Assembly (NCBI GenBank): GCA_900604495.1
Contig: UWOR01000003.1
Span: 186,001 to 250,000 of the forward strand
DNA length: 64,000 nucleotides
Direction of reading: 5' to 3'
DNA from: Desulfovibrio sp. Marseille-P6017
Lineage (GTDB): Bacteria > Bacillota_A > Clostridia > Peptostreptococcales > Peptostreptococcaceae
Shown: positions 35,209 through 44,451 of the stretch, piece by piece
Position numbering within the stretch: position 1 is the stretch's first letter
How the letters are laid out: each line of letters opens with the position of its first letter
The notes under the pieces: generated by a model
What the model saw: the letters and a program-made list of their open reading frames with translations, nothing else
The model's database searches: none
What the model was told of the DNA's origin: nothing
Position numbers and translations under genes: made by a program

Positions 35209-36036
35209 ATGTATAAACAATTAGAAAATCATGCTATAAATATAAGACAGAATATAGTTGAAATGATAACAGAGTCAAAGTCAGGCCATCCAGGTGGATC
35301 ATTATCATCAGTTGAAATACTTACGTATTTATATTTTAAAGAAATGAATATAAATGAAAATAATCTAAATATGAAAGAAAAAGACTATTTTGTATTGTCT
35401 AAAGGGCATGCAGCTCCAGTACTATATGCTACTTTAAGTGAAAGAGGATTTATACCAAAAGAAGAACTTATGACATTAAGAAAAATAGGATCTAGACTAC
35501 AAGGACATCCGGATAGTAAAAAGATAGATGAAATAGATGTATCTACAGGATCTTTAGGACAAGGTATATCAAATGCAGTAGGATTGGCATTAGGAATAAA
35601 GATTGATGATGGAAACTCTAGAGTATATACCTTACTTGGAGATGGTGAATTACAAGAAGGAATAGTGTGGGAAGCTGTAATGAGTGCTTCTCATTACAAA
35701 CTAGATAATTTAGTCGCAATTATTGATTATAACACACTACAGATAGATGGCAAAAATGAAGATGTAATGAATATTAAGCCTTTGGATAAAAAGTTTGAAA
35801 GCTTTGGGTGGAATGTAATAGTAATAGATGGACATGATTTTAACCAAATAGAACAAGCTTTTGATATGGCTAAAAAAATACATGATAGACCAAGTGTTAT
35901 AGTTGCAAGAACGACAAAAGGTAAAGGTGTATCTTTCATGGAGAATAGTATAGGTTGGCATGGAAGTGCTCCAAATACTGAGCAAAGAGATATAGCTATA
36001 AATGAATTAGAAGATGTGAGAAAGGAGTGTTTATAA
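35209..36036 (+). CDS. Transketolase, N-terminal subunit
   Basis: A 275-residue subunit carrying the diphosphate-binding half of a split transketolase. SGHPGGSLSSVEIL, KGHAAPVLYA and the thiamine-diphosphate motif GDGELQEGIVWEA are clear. ATG 35209 is chosen for the GGGGGAA site; an upstream in-frame ATG at 35149 lies inside the terminator. The partner subunit follows after one base. The pair moves two-carbon units between ribose-5-phosphate, xylulose-5-phosphate and related sugars, which lets ribose from nucleosides enter glycolysis. Confidence 0.94.
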   Translation: MYKQLENHAINIRQNIVEMITESKSGHPGGSLSSVEILTYLYFKEMNINENNLNMKEKDYFVLSKGHAAPVLYATLSERGFIPKEELMTLRKIGSRLQGHPDSKKIDEIDVSTGSLGQGISNAVGLALGIKIDDGNSRVYTLLGDGELQEGIVWEAVMSASHYKLDNLVAIIDYNTLQIDGKNEDVMNIKPLDKKFESFGWNVIVIDGHDFNQIEQAFDMAKKIHDRPSVIVARTTKGKGVSFMENSIGWHGSAPNTEQRDIAINELEDVRKECL

Positions 36037-36037
36037 T

Positions 36038-36976
36038 ATGGGATTATCAACACGTGAAGCATATGGAAAAGCATTAGTTGAATTAGGAAGAAATAATGAT
36101 CAGATAGTAGTATTAGATGCAGACCTTTCAAAATCTACTAAAACATTAGAATTTGCAAAAGCATATCCAGAAAGATTTATAAATGTAGGTATAGCAGAGC
36201 AAAATCTTTTGGGAATAAGTTCAGGTTTAGCTGGGTATGGCAAGATACCTTTTACTAGTACTTTTGCAGTATTTGCAACAGGTAGAGCATTTGAAATAAT
36301 CAGAAACTCAATATGTTATCCAAAGGCTAATGTAAAAATAGCTGCAACTCATGCAGGAATAACTGTAGGAGAAGATGGGGGATCTCATCAATCTATAGAA
36401 GATATAGCAATAATGAACTCCTTACCTAATATGAGTATATTAGTTCCTGCTGATGCTAAAGAAACAAATGAAATAATAAAGTATGCAGCTAAACATGTAG
36501 GACCCGTATATATAAGATTAGGAAGACTTAATAGCGTAGATATATTTAGAGATGATTATAAATTTGAATATGGAAAAGGTGTATGTTTAAAGGAAGGTAA
36601 TGATTGTACAATAATTTCTACTGGACTTATGACAGACATGGCAAAAAAAGCTTGTGAAGAACTTAAAAATGAAGGAATAGATATAAGATTAATACATATG
36701 CCTACTATAAAACCGATAGATAGAGAAATAATAGAAAAAGCAGCTAAGGAGACCGGTTTTATATTAACTTGTGAGGAACATTCAGTAGTGGGTGGATTAG
36801 GACAAATAGTAGCTGGAGTTACTTCTGAAACATCACCAACTAAAGTTATTAAGTTAGGAATAAATGATGTATTTGGAGAATCAGGCACTCCAGAACAGTT
36901 ACTAGAGAAGCATGGCTTAACAACAGAAAATATAATTAATATGATAAAAGAAAACCTAAATAAAAATAAATTATAA
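36038..36976 (+). CDS. Transketolase, C-terminal subunit
   Basis: A 312-residue subunit with the pyrimidine-binding half of transketolase. The catalytic glutamate is in [16 protein letters not shown], and [21 protein letters not shown] is a hallmark loop. The last domain ([18 protein letters not shown]) is the transketolase C domain. It completes the split enzyme encoded with the upstream gene. Split transketolases are usual in clostridia. A transaldolase gene follows 13 bases later. Confidence 0.94.
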   Translation: MGLSTREAYGKALVELGRNNDQIVVLDADLSKSTKTLEFAKAYPERFINVGIAEQNLLGISSGLAGYGKIPFTSTFAVFATGRAFEIIRNSICYPKANVKIAATHAGITVGEDGGSHQSIEDIAIMNSLPNMSILVPADAKETNEIIKYAAKHVGPVYIRLGRLNSVDIFRDDYKFEYGKGVCLKEGNDCTIISTGLMTDMAKKACEELKNEGIDIRLIHMPTIKPIDREIIEKAAKETGFILTCEEHSVVGGLGQIVAGVTSETSPTKVIKLGINDVFGESGTPEQLLEKHGLTTENIINMIKENLNKNKL

Positions 36977-36989
36977 TGGGAGAATTTAT

Positions 36990-37628
36990 ATGAAAATATT
37001 TATAGATACAGCAAATGTAAGTGAGATAATAGAAGCTAATAGCTGGGGCATAATAGATGGAGTTACAACTAATCCGTCACTTATAGCAAAAGAAGGAAGA
37101 GATTTACAAGAAGTAATAAATGAAATTTGTACTATAGTTGATGGACCAATAAGTGCAGAAGTAATAAGTTTAGAAGCTGATAAAATGATTAAGGAAGCTA
37201 TGGATTTAGTAAGATTACATAAGAATATAGTTATAAAGATACCTATGTGTATAGAAGGGTTGAAGGCAGTTAAGTTATTAACTGAAAGGGATATAAAGAC
37301 AAATGTGACATTAATATTCTCATCTCAGCAAGCTTTATTAGCTGCAAAAGCTGGAGCTACATATGTAAGTCCATTTGTAGGAAGAGTTGATGATATAGGA
37401 ATTAAAGGTAGTGAGTTAATAACTGAAATAGCTAATATATTTAAAACTCATAGTATGAAAACAGAAATAATTGCAGCAAGTATAAGGAATCCTATACATA
37501 TATCTGAATGTGCTTTAGCAGGAAGTGATATAGTAACTATACCATTTGGGGTATTAAAGCAAATGGTTAAGCATCCTCTCACTGATATAGGTATAGAAAA
37601 GTTTTTAGCTGATTATAGCAAGAGATAA
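36990..37628 (+). CDS. Transaldolase of the small TalC/fructose-6-phosphate aldolase type
   Basis: A 212-residue member of the small transaldolase family. [26 protein letters not shown], the Schiff-base Lys 83 in [27 protein letters not shown] and [11 protein letters not shown] are all characteristic. With the split transketolase it forms the non-oxidative pentose phosphate pathway. Its place at the end of a nucleoside operon argues for transaldolase activity rather than fructose-6-phosphate aldolase, but sequence alone does not settle this. Confidence 0.93.
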   Translation: MKIFIDTANVSEIIEANSWGIIDGVTTNPSLIAKEGRDLQEVINEICTIVDGPISAEVISLEADKMIKEAMDLVRLHKNIVIKIPMCIEGLKAVKLLTERDIKTNVTLIFSSQQALLAAKAGATYVSPFVGRVDDIGIKGSELITEIANIFKTHSMKTEIIAASIRNPIHISECALAGSDIVTIPFGVLKQMVKHPLTDIGIEKFLADYSKR

Positions 37629-37710
37629 TTTGATTTACCTAAATATTATGATAGTTATAAATTAACTTTATATAATATTTAAGTAATTAAAGAATAATTA
37701 AATTTAAAAT

Positions 37711-37757
37711 GATGGAGATTATTCATGAGATTCCCATTTAATACTGAAATACACAAA
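37711..37757 (+). repeat. Possible decayed att scar 5
   Basis: GATGGAGATTATTCATGAGA then TTCCCATTTAATACTGAAAT keeps the order of scar 3 (TATTACTCCTATGATTC, then CACCATTAAAATCCACGAA) with several changes and a small insertion. It is followed at once by a terminator, as the better scars are, and lies at a module boundary. Confidence 0.35.
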
Positions 37758-37793
37758 AAAGGTATTGATTTTTCAATCAATACCTTTTTTGAT
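37754..37793 (+). terminator. Terminator after the nucleoside/transaldolase operon
   Basis: AAAAAAGGTATTGATT / AATCAATACCTTTTTT is a perfect stem with a short loop. Confidence 0.85.
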
Positions 37794-37914
37794 CACAAAT
37801 TTTTCTATAATGAGTCAAATAAATTAATAGTGTTTATAGTATTGAAAAAATATATAGGCAGCAATATAATGAAATTATAACATGTCATAAAATGTAAAAA
37901 AGGGATGGGGAGAA

Positions 37915-38910
37915 TTGAAAAAGACAATATCGTTAGAAGAAGTCATAAATATAGAATCATTTCAAAAGATACAAGATGATATAGCTAAAGCTACTGATAC
38001 AGCTATAATAATGGTTGATTATACAGGAAGACCAATAACTAGTCATAGTAATTGTACTAAATTTTGCTCTAGAATGAGAGAAATAAAAGAATACTCAGTA
38101 CTTTGTGAAAAGTGCGATTCTAGAGGAGGTATAGAGTCAGCAAGAACAAAAGAGGCATATATATATAAGTGCCATAAAGGAATAGTAGACTTTGCAGTTC
38201 CAATAATAGTAGGAGACCAGTATTTAGGAGCTATTATGGGTGGGCAAATTTTAGTTGAAGATGACGAGAGTTTAGATCTAGAAGAAGTTGTAAGAAGAAA
38301 TACGGATTTTAGACATCTAGATGACAAAACAATTAAAGAGTTAGAAGAAGAGTACAAAAACCTTCCAACTGTTAAATTTGAAAAAGTAAAGGCAATAGCG
38401 CAAATGATGTTCCACACTAGTAATTATATAGTTCAAGCCGCTGTAAACAATAGATTATCGAATGAATCTATTAGAAAAGTAACTTTTCAAAAAAATAATG
38501 AAAGTACAATAGACGATGTATATATAGGTAGTGAAGAAAATATAAATGTTAATTTAAAAACTAACGAAAATGATGACGATTCACCAATAATAAAGGCAAT
38601 TGAATATATAGATGAAAACATACATGAGAATATAACTTTAGATAAGATGGCATTTGTTTGTAATTTAAGTCAATGCTACTTTAGTAAATTATTTAAAAAG
38701 GAGACAGGACTGAATTTTATAACATATTTAAATGATAAAAAGATTGCAAAAGCTAAACAATTATTAAAAAATACAGATAATCCGATAAATAATATTGCTA
38801 TAGACTTAGGATTTGAAGATTGTGGGTATTTTATAAGACTGTTTAAAAAGCTAGAAGGTATAACACCAAAAAAATACAGAGATTTATATAAAATGGGTAG
38901 TTCTATTTAA
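37915..38910 (+). CDS. pocR: PocR-type AraC-family activator of the glycerol dehydratase cluster
   Basis: A 331-residue regulator. Residues about 10-165 form a PocR ligand-binding domain with several cysteines (KFCSRM, LCEKCDSRGG, YKCHKGIVDFAVPI), and residues about 225-330 an AraC-type DNA-binding domain (ITLDKMAFVCNLSQCYFSKLFKKETG, then AIDLGFEDCGYFIRLFKKLEGITPKKYR). PocR activates propanediol/glycerol and cobalamin genes in other bacteria. The start is TTG 37915 behind GGGGAGA. It has its own terminator and lies upstream of the dehydratase operon, which it probably activates in response to glycerol or a diol. Confidence 0.9.
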   Translation: MKKTISLEEVINIESFQKIQDDIAKATDTAIIMVDYTGRPITSHSNCTKFCSRMREIKEYSVLCEKCDSRGGIESARTKEAYIYKCHKGIVDFAVPIIVGDQYLGAIMGGQILVEDDESLDLEEVVRRNTDFRHLDDKTIKELEEEYKNLPTVKFEKVKAIAQMMFHTSNYIVQAAVNNRLSNESIRKVTFQKNNESTIDDVYIGSEENINVNLKTNENDDDSPIIKAIEYIDENIHENITLDKMAFVCNLSQCYFSKLFKKETGLNFITYLNDKKIAKAKQLLKNTDNPINNIAIDLGFEDCGYFIRLFKKLEGITPKKYRDLYKMGSSI

Positions 38911-38929
38911 TAATAGGACTATTTTTTTA
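38898..38929 (+). terminator. Terminator after pocR
   Basis: TAGTTCTAT pairs with ATAGGACTA (one G-U pair), followed by seven T. The stem overlaps the end of the coding region. Confidence 0.78.
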
Positions 38930-38939
38930 TACAAAAATT

Positions 38940-38961
38940 GTCCTATGCAAAAAAGTCCTAT
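38940..38961 (+). promoter_or_regulatory. Direct repeat, candidate PocR site
   Basis: GTCCTAT occurs at 38940 and 38955, 15 bases apart on the same strand, upstream of the dehydratase operon. Direct repeats of this spacing suit AraC-type activators. Confidence 0.4.
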
Positions 38962-39080
38962 TTGATAAGTAAGTTAAAGACTAAAATTTTAAATAAAAAG
39001 ACAAAACACTAGGATGTATTTGATTTCAAAAAAAGTTAAACTTATAACAAACGAAGAAATACATAACTTAAGGGGGAAAT

Positions 39081-40751
39081 ATGAAATTGAAATCAAAAAG
39101 ATTTGAAGCATTAGCTAAACGTCCTGTAAATCAAGATGGACTTATTGGTGAATGGTCAGATGAAGGATTAGTAGCAATGGATAGCCCTAATGATCCTAAA
39201 CCTTCTATAAAGATAGAAGATGGTAAGGTTATTGAGTTAGATAATAAAAAAAGAGAAGATTTTGATATGATAGATAAGTTTATAGCTGATTATTCTATAA
39301 ACTTAGAAAAAGCGGAAGAATACATGAGTTTAGGCTCTTTAGAAATAGCTAGAAAATTAGTAGATATAAATGTTGGAAGAGAAGAAATAGTTGAAATAAG
39401 TACATCTATAACTCCGGCTAAAATAGTTGAAGTTGTATCACATATGAATGTTGTTGAGATGATGATGGCAATGCAAAAAATGCGTGCAAGAAAGACTCCA
39501 TCAAATCAATGTCACGTAACAAATGTAAAAGACAATCCAGTTCAAATAGCTGCTGATGCTGCAGAAGCAGGAATAAGAGGATTTTCAGAACAAGAAACAA
39601 CAGTAGCAATAACAAGATATGCACCATTTAATGCAATAGCAATACTTATAGGTTCTCAGGTTGGACGTGGAGGAGTATTAACTCAATGTTCCGTAGAGGA
39701 AGCAACAGAACTTGACTTAGGTATGAGAGGATTAACTAGTTATGCGGAGACCGTTTCTGTTTATGGTACAGAATCAGTATTCACAGATGGTGATGATACT
39801 CCATGGTCAAAAACATTTCTAGCATCAGCTTATGCATCAAGAGGGTTAAAAATGAGGTATACTTCGGGGACAGGTTCTGAAGCACTAATGGGATATGCAG
39901 AGGGTAAATCAATGCTTTACTTAGAAGCAAGATGTATATATATAACTAAAGGTGCAGGAGTTCAAGGGCTTCAAAATGGTGCTGTTAGTTGTATTGGAAT
40001 GACAGGGGCAGTACCATCAGGAATAAGAGCAGTACTTGCAGAAAACTTAATATGTTCAATGCTTGATATAGAGTGTGCATCAGGAAATGACCAAACATTC
40101 TCACACTCAGATATAAGAAGAACAGCTAGAACTTTAATGCAGATGTTACCAGGAACAGACTTTATATTTTCAGGATATAGCGCAGTTCCAAACTATGATA
40201 ACATGTTTGCAGGTTCAAACTTTGATGCAGAAGATTTTGATGATTACAATATACTTCAAAGAGACTTAATGGTAGATGGTGGTCTTAGACCAGTAAATGA
40301 AGATGAAACAATAGCAATAAGAAATAAGGCAGCAAGAGCAATACAAGCAGTATTCAAAGAACTTGAATTTCCAACTATAACAGATGAAGAAGTAGAAGCC
40401 GCAACTTATGCACACGGAAGTAAAGATATGCCAGAAAGAAATATAGTTGAAGATTTAAAAGCAGCAGAAGAGATGTTAAAAAATAGAATAACAGGGCTAG
40501 ATATAGTAAAAGCATTAAGTAAACATGGATTTGATGATGTTGCGACAAATATATTAAATATGCTTAAACAAAGGGTTACAGGGGATTACTTGCAAACATC
40601 AGCAATATTAGATGAAAAATTTGATGTAATAAGTGCTGTTAATGATATAAATGATTACCAAGGTCCTGGAACTGGATATAGGATAAGTGAAGAAAGATGG
40701 AATGAAATAAAAAATATACCAAACATAATAAAACCAGAAGATATAGATTAA
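39081..40751 (+). CDS. dhaB: Glycerol dehydratase, large (alpha) subunit, B12-dependent
   Basis: A 556-residue alpha subunit of coenzyme-B12-dependent glycerol/diol dehydratase, which converts glycerol to 3-hydroxypropionaldehyde. [59 protein letters not shown] and [11 protein letters not shown] are near-invariant in this family. The length equals DhaB/PduC. It heads an operon with the medium and small subunits and reactivase. No microcompartment shell gene is present, and the medium and small subunits lack the long N-terminal extensions of PduD/PduE, so this is more like a free glycerol dehydratase than a Pdu diol dehydratase. AAGGGGG precedes the ATG. Confidence 0.95.
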   Translation: MKLKSKRFEALAKRPVNQDGLIGEWSDEGLVAMDSPNDPKPSIKIEDGKVIELDNKKREDFDMIDKFIADYSINLEKAEEYMSLGSLEIARKLVDINVGREEIVEISTSITPAKIVEVVSHMNVVEMMMAMQKMRARKTPSNQCHVTNVKDNPVQIAADAAEAGIRGFSEQETTVAITRYAPFNAIAILIGSQVGRGGVLTQCSVEEATELDLGMRGLTSYAETVSVYGTESVFTDGDDTPWSKTFLASAYASRGLKMRYTSGTGSEALMGYAEGKSMLYLEARCIYITKGAGVQGLQNGAVSCIGMTGAVPSGIRAVLAENLICSMLDIECASGNDQTFSHSDIRRTARTLMQMLPGTDFIFSGYSAVPNYDNMFAGSNFDAEDFDDYNILQRDLMVDGGLRPVNEDETIAIRNKAARAIQAVFKELEFPTITDEEVEAATYAHGSKDMPERNIVEDLKAAEEMLKNRITGLDIVKALSKHGFDDVATNILNMLKQRVTGDYLQTSAILDEKFDVISAVNDINDYQGPGTGYRISEERWNEIKNIPNIIKPEDID

Positions 40752-40765
40752 GGGGGTGGATATAT

Positions 40766-41329
40766 ATGGATAAGTTTGAAATGCCAGATCTTCAAATAGA
40801 AGAAATTGGAGATGCTAACGTTGGAACAAGATCAGATGAGGTTGTTATAGGTATAGGACCTTCATTTTTAAAGCATCAAACAAAAACTATAGTAAATGTA
40901 CCACATGAAGAGGTTTTAAGAGAAATTATAGCAGGGATAGAAGAAGAAGGATTACATGCACGTGTAGTTAGAGTATTAAGAACTTCGGATGTTTCATTTA
41001 TAGGAAATGATGCAGCAAAATATAGTGGTTCGGGAATAGGGATAGGAATACAATCAAAAGGTACAACTATAATACATCAAAAAGATTTACTACCGTTAAA
41101 TAATATAGAATTATTTCCACAAGCTCCACTTTTAGATTTAGAAACTTTCAGATTAATAGGTAAAAATGCAGCTAAGTACGCTAAAGGAGAATCTCCAAAT
41201 CCAGTACCTACTAGAAATGATCAAATGGCTAGACCTAAATTTATGGCAATAGCTGCGTTACTTCATATAAAAGAAACCAAACATATAGTAGAGAATAGTA
41301 AGCCAGTACAAATAGAATTTAAGTTTTAA
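40766..41329 (+). CDS. dhaC: Glycerol dehydratase, medium (beta) subunit
   Basis: A 187-residue beta subunit. [32 protein letters not shown] [24 protein letters not shown] and [17 protein letters not shown] are typical of DhaC/PduD. It is short for PduD (about 224) because the N-terminal encapsulation extension is missing; it matches DhaC. It binds the lower part of the cobalamin with the alpha subunit. It is 14 bases after dhaB behind AAGGGGGTGG. Confidence 0.94.
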   Translation: MDKFEMPDLQIEEIGDANVGTRSDEVVIGIGPSFLKHQTKTIVNVPHEEVLREIIAGIEEEGLHARVVRVLRTSDVSFIGNDAAKYSGSGIGIGIQSKGTTIIHQKDLLPLNNIELFPQAPLLDLETFRLIGKNAAKYAKGESPNPVPTRNDQMARPKFMAIAALLHIKETKHIVENSKPVQIEFKF

Positions 41330-41349
41330 TTAGAGAAAGGAGATAGATT

Positions 41350-41772
41350 ATGCAAACAATTAAAATGACTTCTAAAGAATACCCTTTAGCTACCAAGGTA
41401 CCAGATATTATAAATACACCTACAGGAAGAAGATTAAATGAAATAACATTAGAAAGTGTCATTCAAGGTGAAATAAAGCCGGAAGATATAAGAATATCTA
41501 AAGAAACATTAGAAATGCAGGCACAAATAGCGGAACAAATGAATAGACACGCGGTAGCAAGAAACTTTAGAAGAGCAGGTGAACTTATAAATGTTCCAGA
41601 TACAAGAGTGCTTGAAATGTATAATGCATTAAGACCATATAGATCTACGAAAGAAGAATTATTAGCTATAGCAGATGAACTTGAAAATGAATATGATGCT
41701 AAAGTAAATGCAGAATTTGTAAGAGAAGCATCTCGAGTTTACGAAGAGAGAAAAAAATTAAGAGTAGAGTAA
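41350..41772 (+). CDS. dhaE: Glycerol dehydratase, small (gamma) subunit
   Basis: A 140-residue gamma subunit with YPLATKVPDIINTPTGRRLN, QAQIAEQMNRHAVARNFRRAGEL and ALRPYRSTKEELL, typical of DhaE/PduE. Length is that of DhaE and shorter than PduE (about 173). It completes the dehydratase heterotrimer and lies between the beta subunit and the reactivase large subunit. Confidence 0.94.
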   Translation: MQTIKMTSKEYPLATKVPDIINTPTGRRLNEITLESVIQGEIKPEDIRISKETLEMQAQIAEQMNRHAVARNFRRAGELINVPDTRVLEMYNALRPYRSTKEELLAIADELENEYDAKVNAEFVREASRVYEERKKLRVE

Positions 41773-41790
41773 TAAAAGGATGTAACTGAT

Positions 41791-43608
41791 ATGAAAATAA
41801 TAGCAGGTGTAGATATTGGAAATGCTACTACAGAAGTAGCACTTGCAAAAGTATATGATAATAAAACAGAGTTTATTTCAAGTGGTATAGCTCCAACAAG
41901 TGGTATAAAAGGTACTAAAGATAATATAGATGGAGTTATTGCATCCTTAAAAAGAGCACTTATAAGTGCTAATTTACAAATGAGTGATTTAGATTTAGTA
42001 AGAATAAATGAAGCAGCACCAGTTATAGGTGATGTTGCTATGGAGACTATAACGGAAACTATAATAACTGAATCAACTATGATAGGCCATAATCCATCTA
42101 CACCTGGTGGACAAGGTCTTGGAATTGGAAAAACAATAAATATAAAAGACTTAGATTTGCTAAATGGTGATGATTTAGAGGAAAGTTATATTCCTTTAAT
42201 TTTAAAAGAAATGAACTTTTTAGAAGCATCTCTTAGAATAAATCATGCAGTTGAAAATGGAATTAATATAACTGGTGCAATAGTTCAAAACGATGATGCT
42301 GTGTTAATAAATAATAGACTTAATAAAAGTATACCTATAGTTGATGAGGTAACTTTATTGGATAAGGTCCCTTTAAATATGCTATGTGCAGTAGAAGTTT
42401 CAGCACCTGGAAATGTTATAGATACACTTTCAAATCCTTATGGTATAGCAACTGTATTTAATTTAACTCCAGAAGAAACTAAGATTATAGTACCAATATC
42501 TAGAGCTTTAATAGGAAATAGATCAGCAGTAGTTATAAAAACTCCTAATGGTGATGTAAAAGAGAAAAAAATACCTGCTGGAAAAATGACTATAGAAGGC
42601 GAAAGAAGAAAAGAAGTTGTTGACGTAGAGCAAGGTGCAAATAAGATAATGAATGCCATAAACTTAAGCCTACCGATTACAGATATAAAGGGCGAATCGG
42701 GGACTAATGTAGGTGGAATGATTGAAAGGGTAAGGCAAGTAATGAGTGGACTTACTAATCAAAAAATATCAGACATAAAAATTCAGGACTTATTAGCAGT
42801 TGACACTTTTACTCCACAAAAAGTAAAGGGTGGATTAGCAAAAGAATTTTCTATGGAAAATGCTGTTGGAATAGCTGTAATGGTCAAAGCAGATAAGCTT
42901 CAAATGCAAATGATAGCGGAAGAATTAGAAAACATATTAGGTATAAAAGTAGAAGTTGGAGGAGTAGAAGCTGATGTTGCAATAAAAGGAGCATTAACAA
43001 CTCCAGGAACCAGTGCTCCACTTGCAATACTTGATATGGGAGCAGGATCTACAGATGCGTCTATAATAAATAAGCAAGGTGAAGTTAAATCTATACACCT
43101 AGCTGGTGCAGGAAATATGGTGACTATGCTTATAAAATCTGAGCTTGGAATTGAAGATTTTTATCTTGCAGAAGATATAAAAAAATATTCTATTGCTAAG
43201 GTAGAATCATTGTTTAACATAAGATATGAAGATGGCACTGTAGAATTTTTTGAAAAGCCCCTAGACCCATCTATATTTGCAAAAGTTGTAATTATAAAAA
43301 ATGGTGAATTAATACCTATAGATGGACAAAACTCAGTAGAAAAAATAAAGAGTGTAAGAAGACAAGCAAAAGAAAAAGTATTTGTTACTAACTGTTTAAG
43401 AGCCTTAAGTATAGTTTCCCCTACAGGTAACATAAGGGATATAGAGTTTGTTGTTTTAGTTGGTGGATCATCTTTAGATTTTGAAATTCCACAATTTATA
43501 ACAGATTCGCTATCTCATTATGGAATTGTTGCTGGTAAAGGGAACATAAGAGGTACAGAAGGACCTAGAAATGCAGTAGCAACAGGACTTATATTAGCTT
43601 CTAAATAA
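41791..43608 (+). CDS. dhaF: Glycerol dehydratase reactivase, large subunit
   Basis: A 605-residue chaperone-like ATPase (DhaF/DdrA type) that exchanges damaged cobalamin in the suicide-inactivated dehydratase. The actin/Hsp70-like phosphate loops are visible: IAGVDIGNATTEVALA at the N-terminus and LAILDMGAGSTDASI near residue 410. HNPSTPGGQGLGIGKTI and GGVEADVAIKGALTTPGT are family signatures. It forms a complex with the small subunit encoded 10 bases downstream. Glycerol is a strong inactivator of the dehydratase, so the reactivase is needed for steady activity. Confidence 0.94.
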   Translation: MKIIAGVDIGNATTEVALAKVYDNKTEFISSGIAPTSGIKGTKDNIDGVIASLKRALISANLQMSDLDLVRINEAAPVIGDVAMETITETIITESTMIGHNPSTPGGQGLGIGKTINIKDLDLLNGDDLEESYIPLILKEMNFLEASLRINHAVENGINITGAIVQNDDAVLINNRLNKSIPIVDEVTLLDKVPLNMLCAVEVSAPGNVIDTLSNPYGIATVFNLTPEETKIIVPISRALIGNRSAVVIKTPNGDVKEKKIPAGKMTIEGERRKEVVDVEQGANKIMNAINLSLPITDIKGESGTNVGGMIERVRQVMSGLTNQKISDIKIQDLLAVDTFTPQKVKGGLAKEFSMENAVGIAVMVKADKLQMQMIAEELENILGIKVEVGGVEADVAIKGALTTPGTSAPLAILDMGAGSTDASIINKQGEVKSIHLAGAGNMVTMLIKSELGIEDFYLAEDIKKYSIAKVESLFNIRYEDGTVEFFEKPLDPSIFAKVVIIKNGELIPIDGQNSVEKIKSVRRQAKEKVFVTNCLRALSIVSPTGNIRDIEFVVLVGGSSLDFEIPQFITDSLSHYGIVAGKGNIRGTEGPRNAVATGLILASK

Positions 43609-43618
43609 GGAGTTTACT

Positions 43619-43981
43619 ATGATTATAAAAAGTTATGATTTAGATACACCAAGTATTTATGTAATTCATTGTAACGATATAGGACTAGAAAATTTTAAGG
43701 AAATTTTATGGGGAATAGAAGAAGAATGCATTCCATATAAAGTGGAAAATAGTGAAATTGAAATATCTGAATGTCTAAGTCATGAGGCATCTTTAAAGTC
43801 TAAATTAGGAATAGGCATAGGAATAAGTAGTGAAAAAATAACTTTAACGACTAGTAAATTAGATGAGAATAGTCCATTAATAACTATAGATATTAATGAT
43901 GATTATGATGAGTTAAGATGTTTAGGTTCTAATGGTGCTAGATTGGTGAAGGGTATAGAACTAAAAAATTTAGGGGGATAA
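43619..43981 (+). CDS. dhaG: Glycerol dehydratase reactivase, small subunit
   Basis: A 120-residue protein resembling DhaG/DdrB/PduH. PSIYVIHCNDIGLENFKEILWGIEEECIPYK and SKLGIGIGISSEKITL are typical; the fold resembles the dehydratase beta subunit, which it displaces during reactivation. ELRCLGSNGARLVKG is the usual C-terminus. It lies between the large subunit and the GlcG-like gene. Confidence 0.88.
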   Translation: MIIKSYDLDTPSIYVIHCNDIGLENFKEILWGIEEECIPYKVENSEIEISECLSHEASLKSKLGIGIGISSEKITLTTSKLDENSPLITIDINDDYDELRCLGSNGARLVKGIELKNLGG

Positions 43982-43984
43982 AAA

Positions 43985-44410
43985 ATGAAAAAACTAAATG
44001 AATTTAAAGAATTAAGTTTAGATGTAGTTAAAGTAATGGCTAAAGCTGCTGAAGAAAAAGCATTAGAAATAAATGTTCCTGTAGTAATTGCAGCCGTTGA
44101 TAAAGGTGCAAATCTTATGCTAATGCATAGAATGGAAGATGCATTCGTGACAAGTATAGATATAGCAATAAACAAAGCATTTACATCAGCTTGTTTGAGG
44201 CAAGGTTCACATGAGATAACAGATGCTATTCAACCAGGAGCATCTTTATATGGACTTCAACTTACAAATAACGCAAGAATCGTTCCATTTGGTGGAGGTT
44301 TACCAGTAGTAGTAGATGGTGTAGTTGTTGGTGCGATAGGCGTAAGTGGAGGAACAGTAAATGAAGATATGTTAATAGCCCAAGCTGCTGTTGATGCTTT
44401 TTATAAATAA
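43985..44410 (+). CDS. GlcG/HbpS-family heme- or cofactor-binding protein
   Basis: A 141-residue protein of the GlcG/HbpS (DUF336) family, which also forms the C-terminal domain of PduO. VVIAAVDKGANLMLMHRMEDAF and FGGGLPVVVDGVVVGAIGVSGGTVNEDMLIAQAA are hallmarks. Members are often found in glycerol/diol dehydratase operons and bind heme or cobalamin-related ligands; the exact role is unsettled. It is 3 bases after the reactivase small subunit. The catalytic cobalamin adenosyltransferase part of PduO is absent, so adenosylcobalamin must be made by enzymes encoded elsewhere. Confidence 0.88.
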   Translation: MKKLNEFKELSLDVVKVMAKAAEEKALEINVPVVIAAVDKGANLMLMHRMEDAFVTSIDIAINKAFTSACLRQGSHEITDAIQPGASLYGLQLTNNARIVPFGGGLPVVVDGVVVGAIGVSGGTVNEDMLIAQAAVDAFYK

Positions 44411-44451
44411 AAAATATAAAACAATAATATAACAATTTGGAGGAGTATAAA

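Noticed and set aside
38911..39080. Cobalamin riboswitch upstream of the dehydratase genes
   Set aside because: No B12-box-like sequence is present and the gap is too short; PocR control is more likely.
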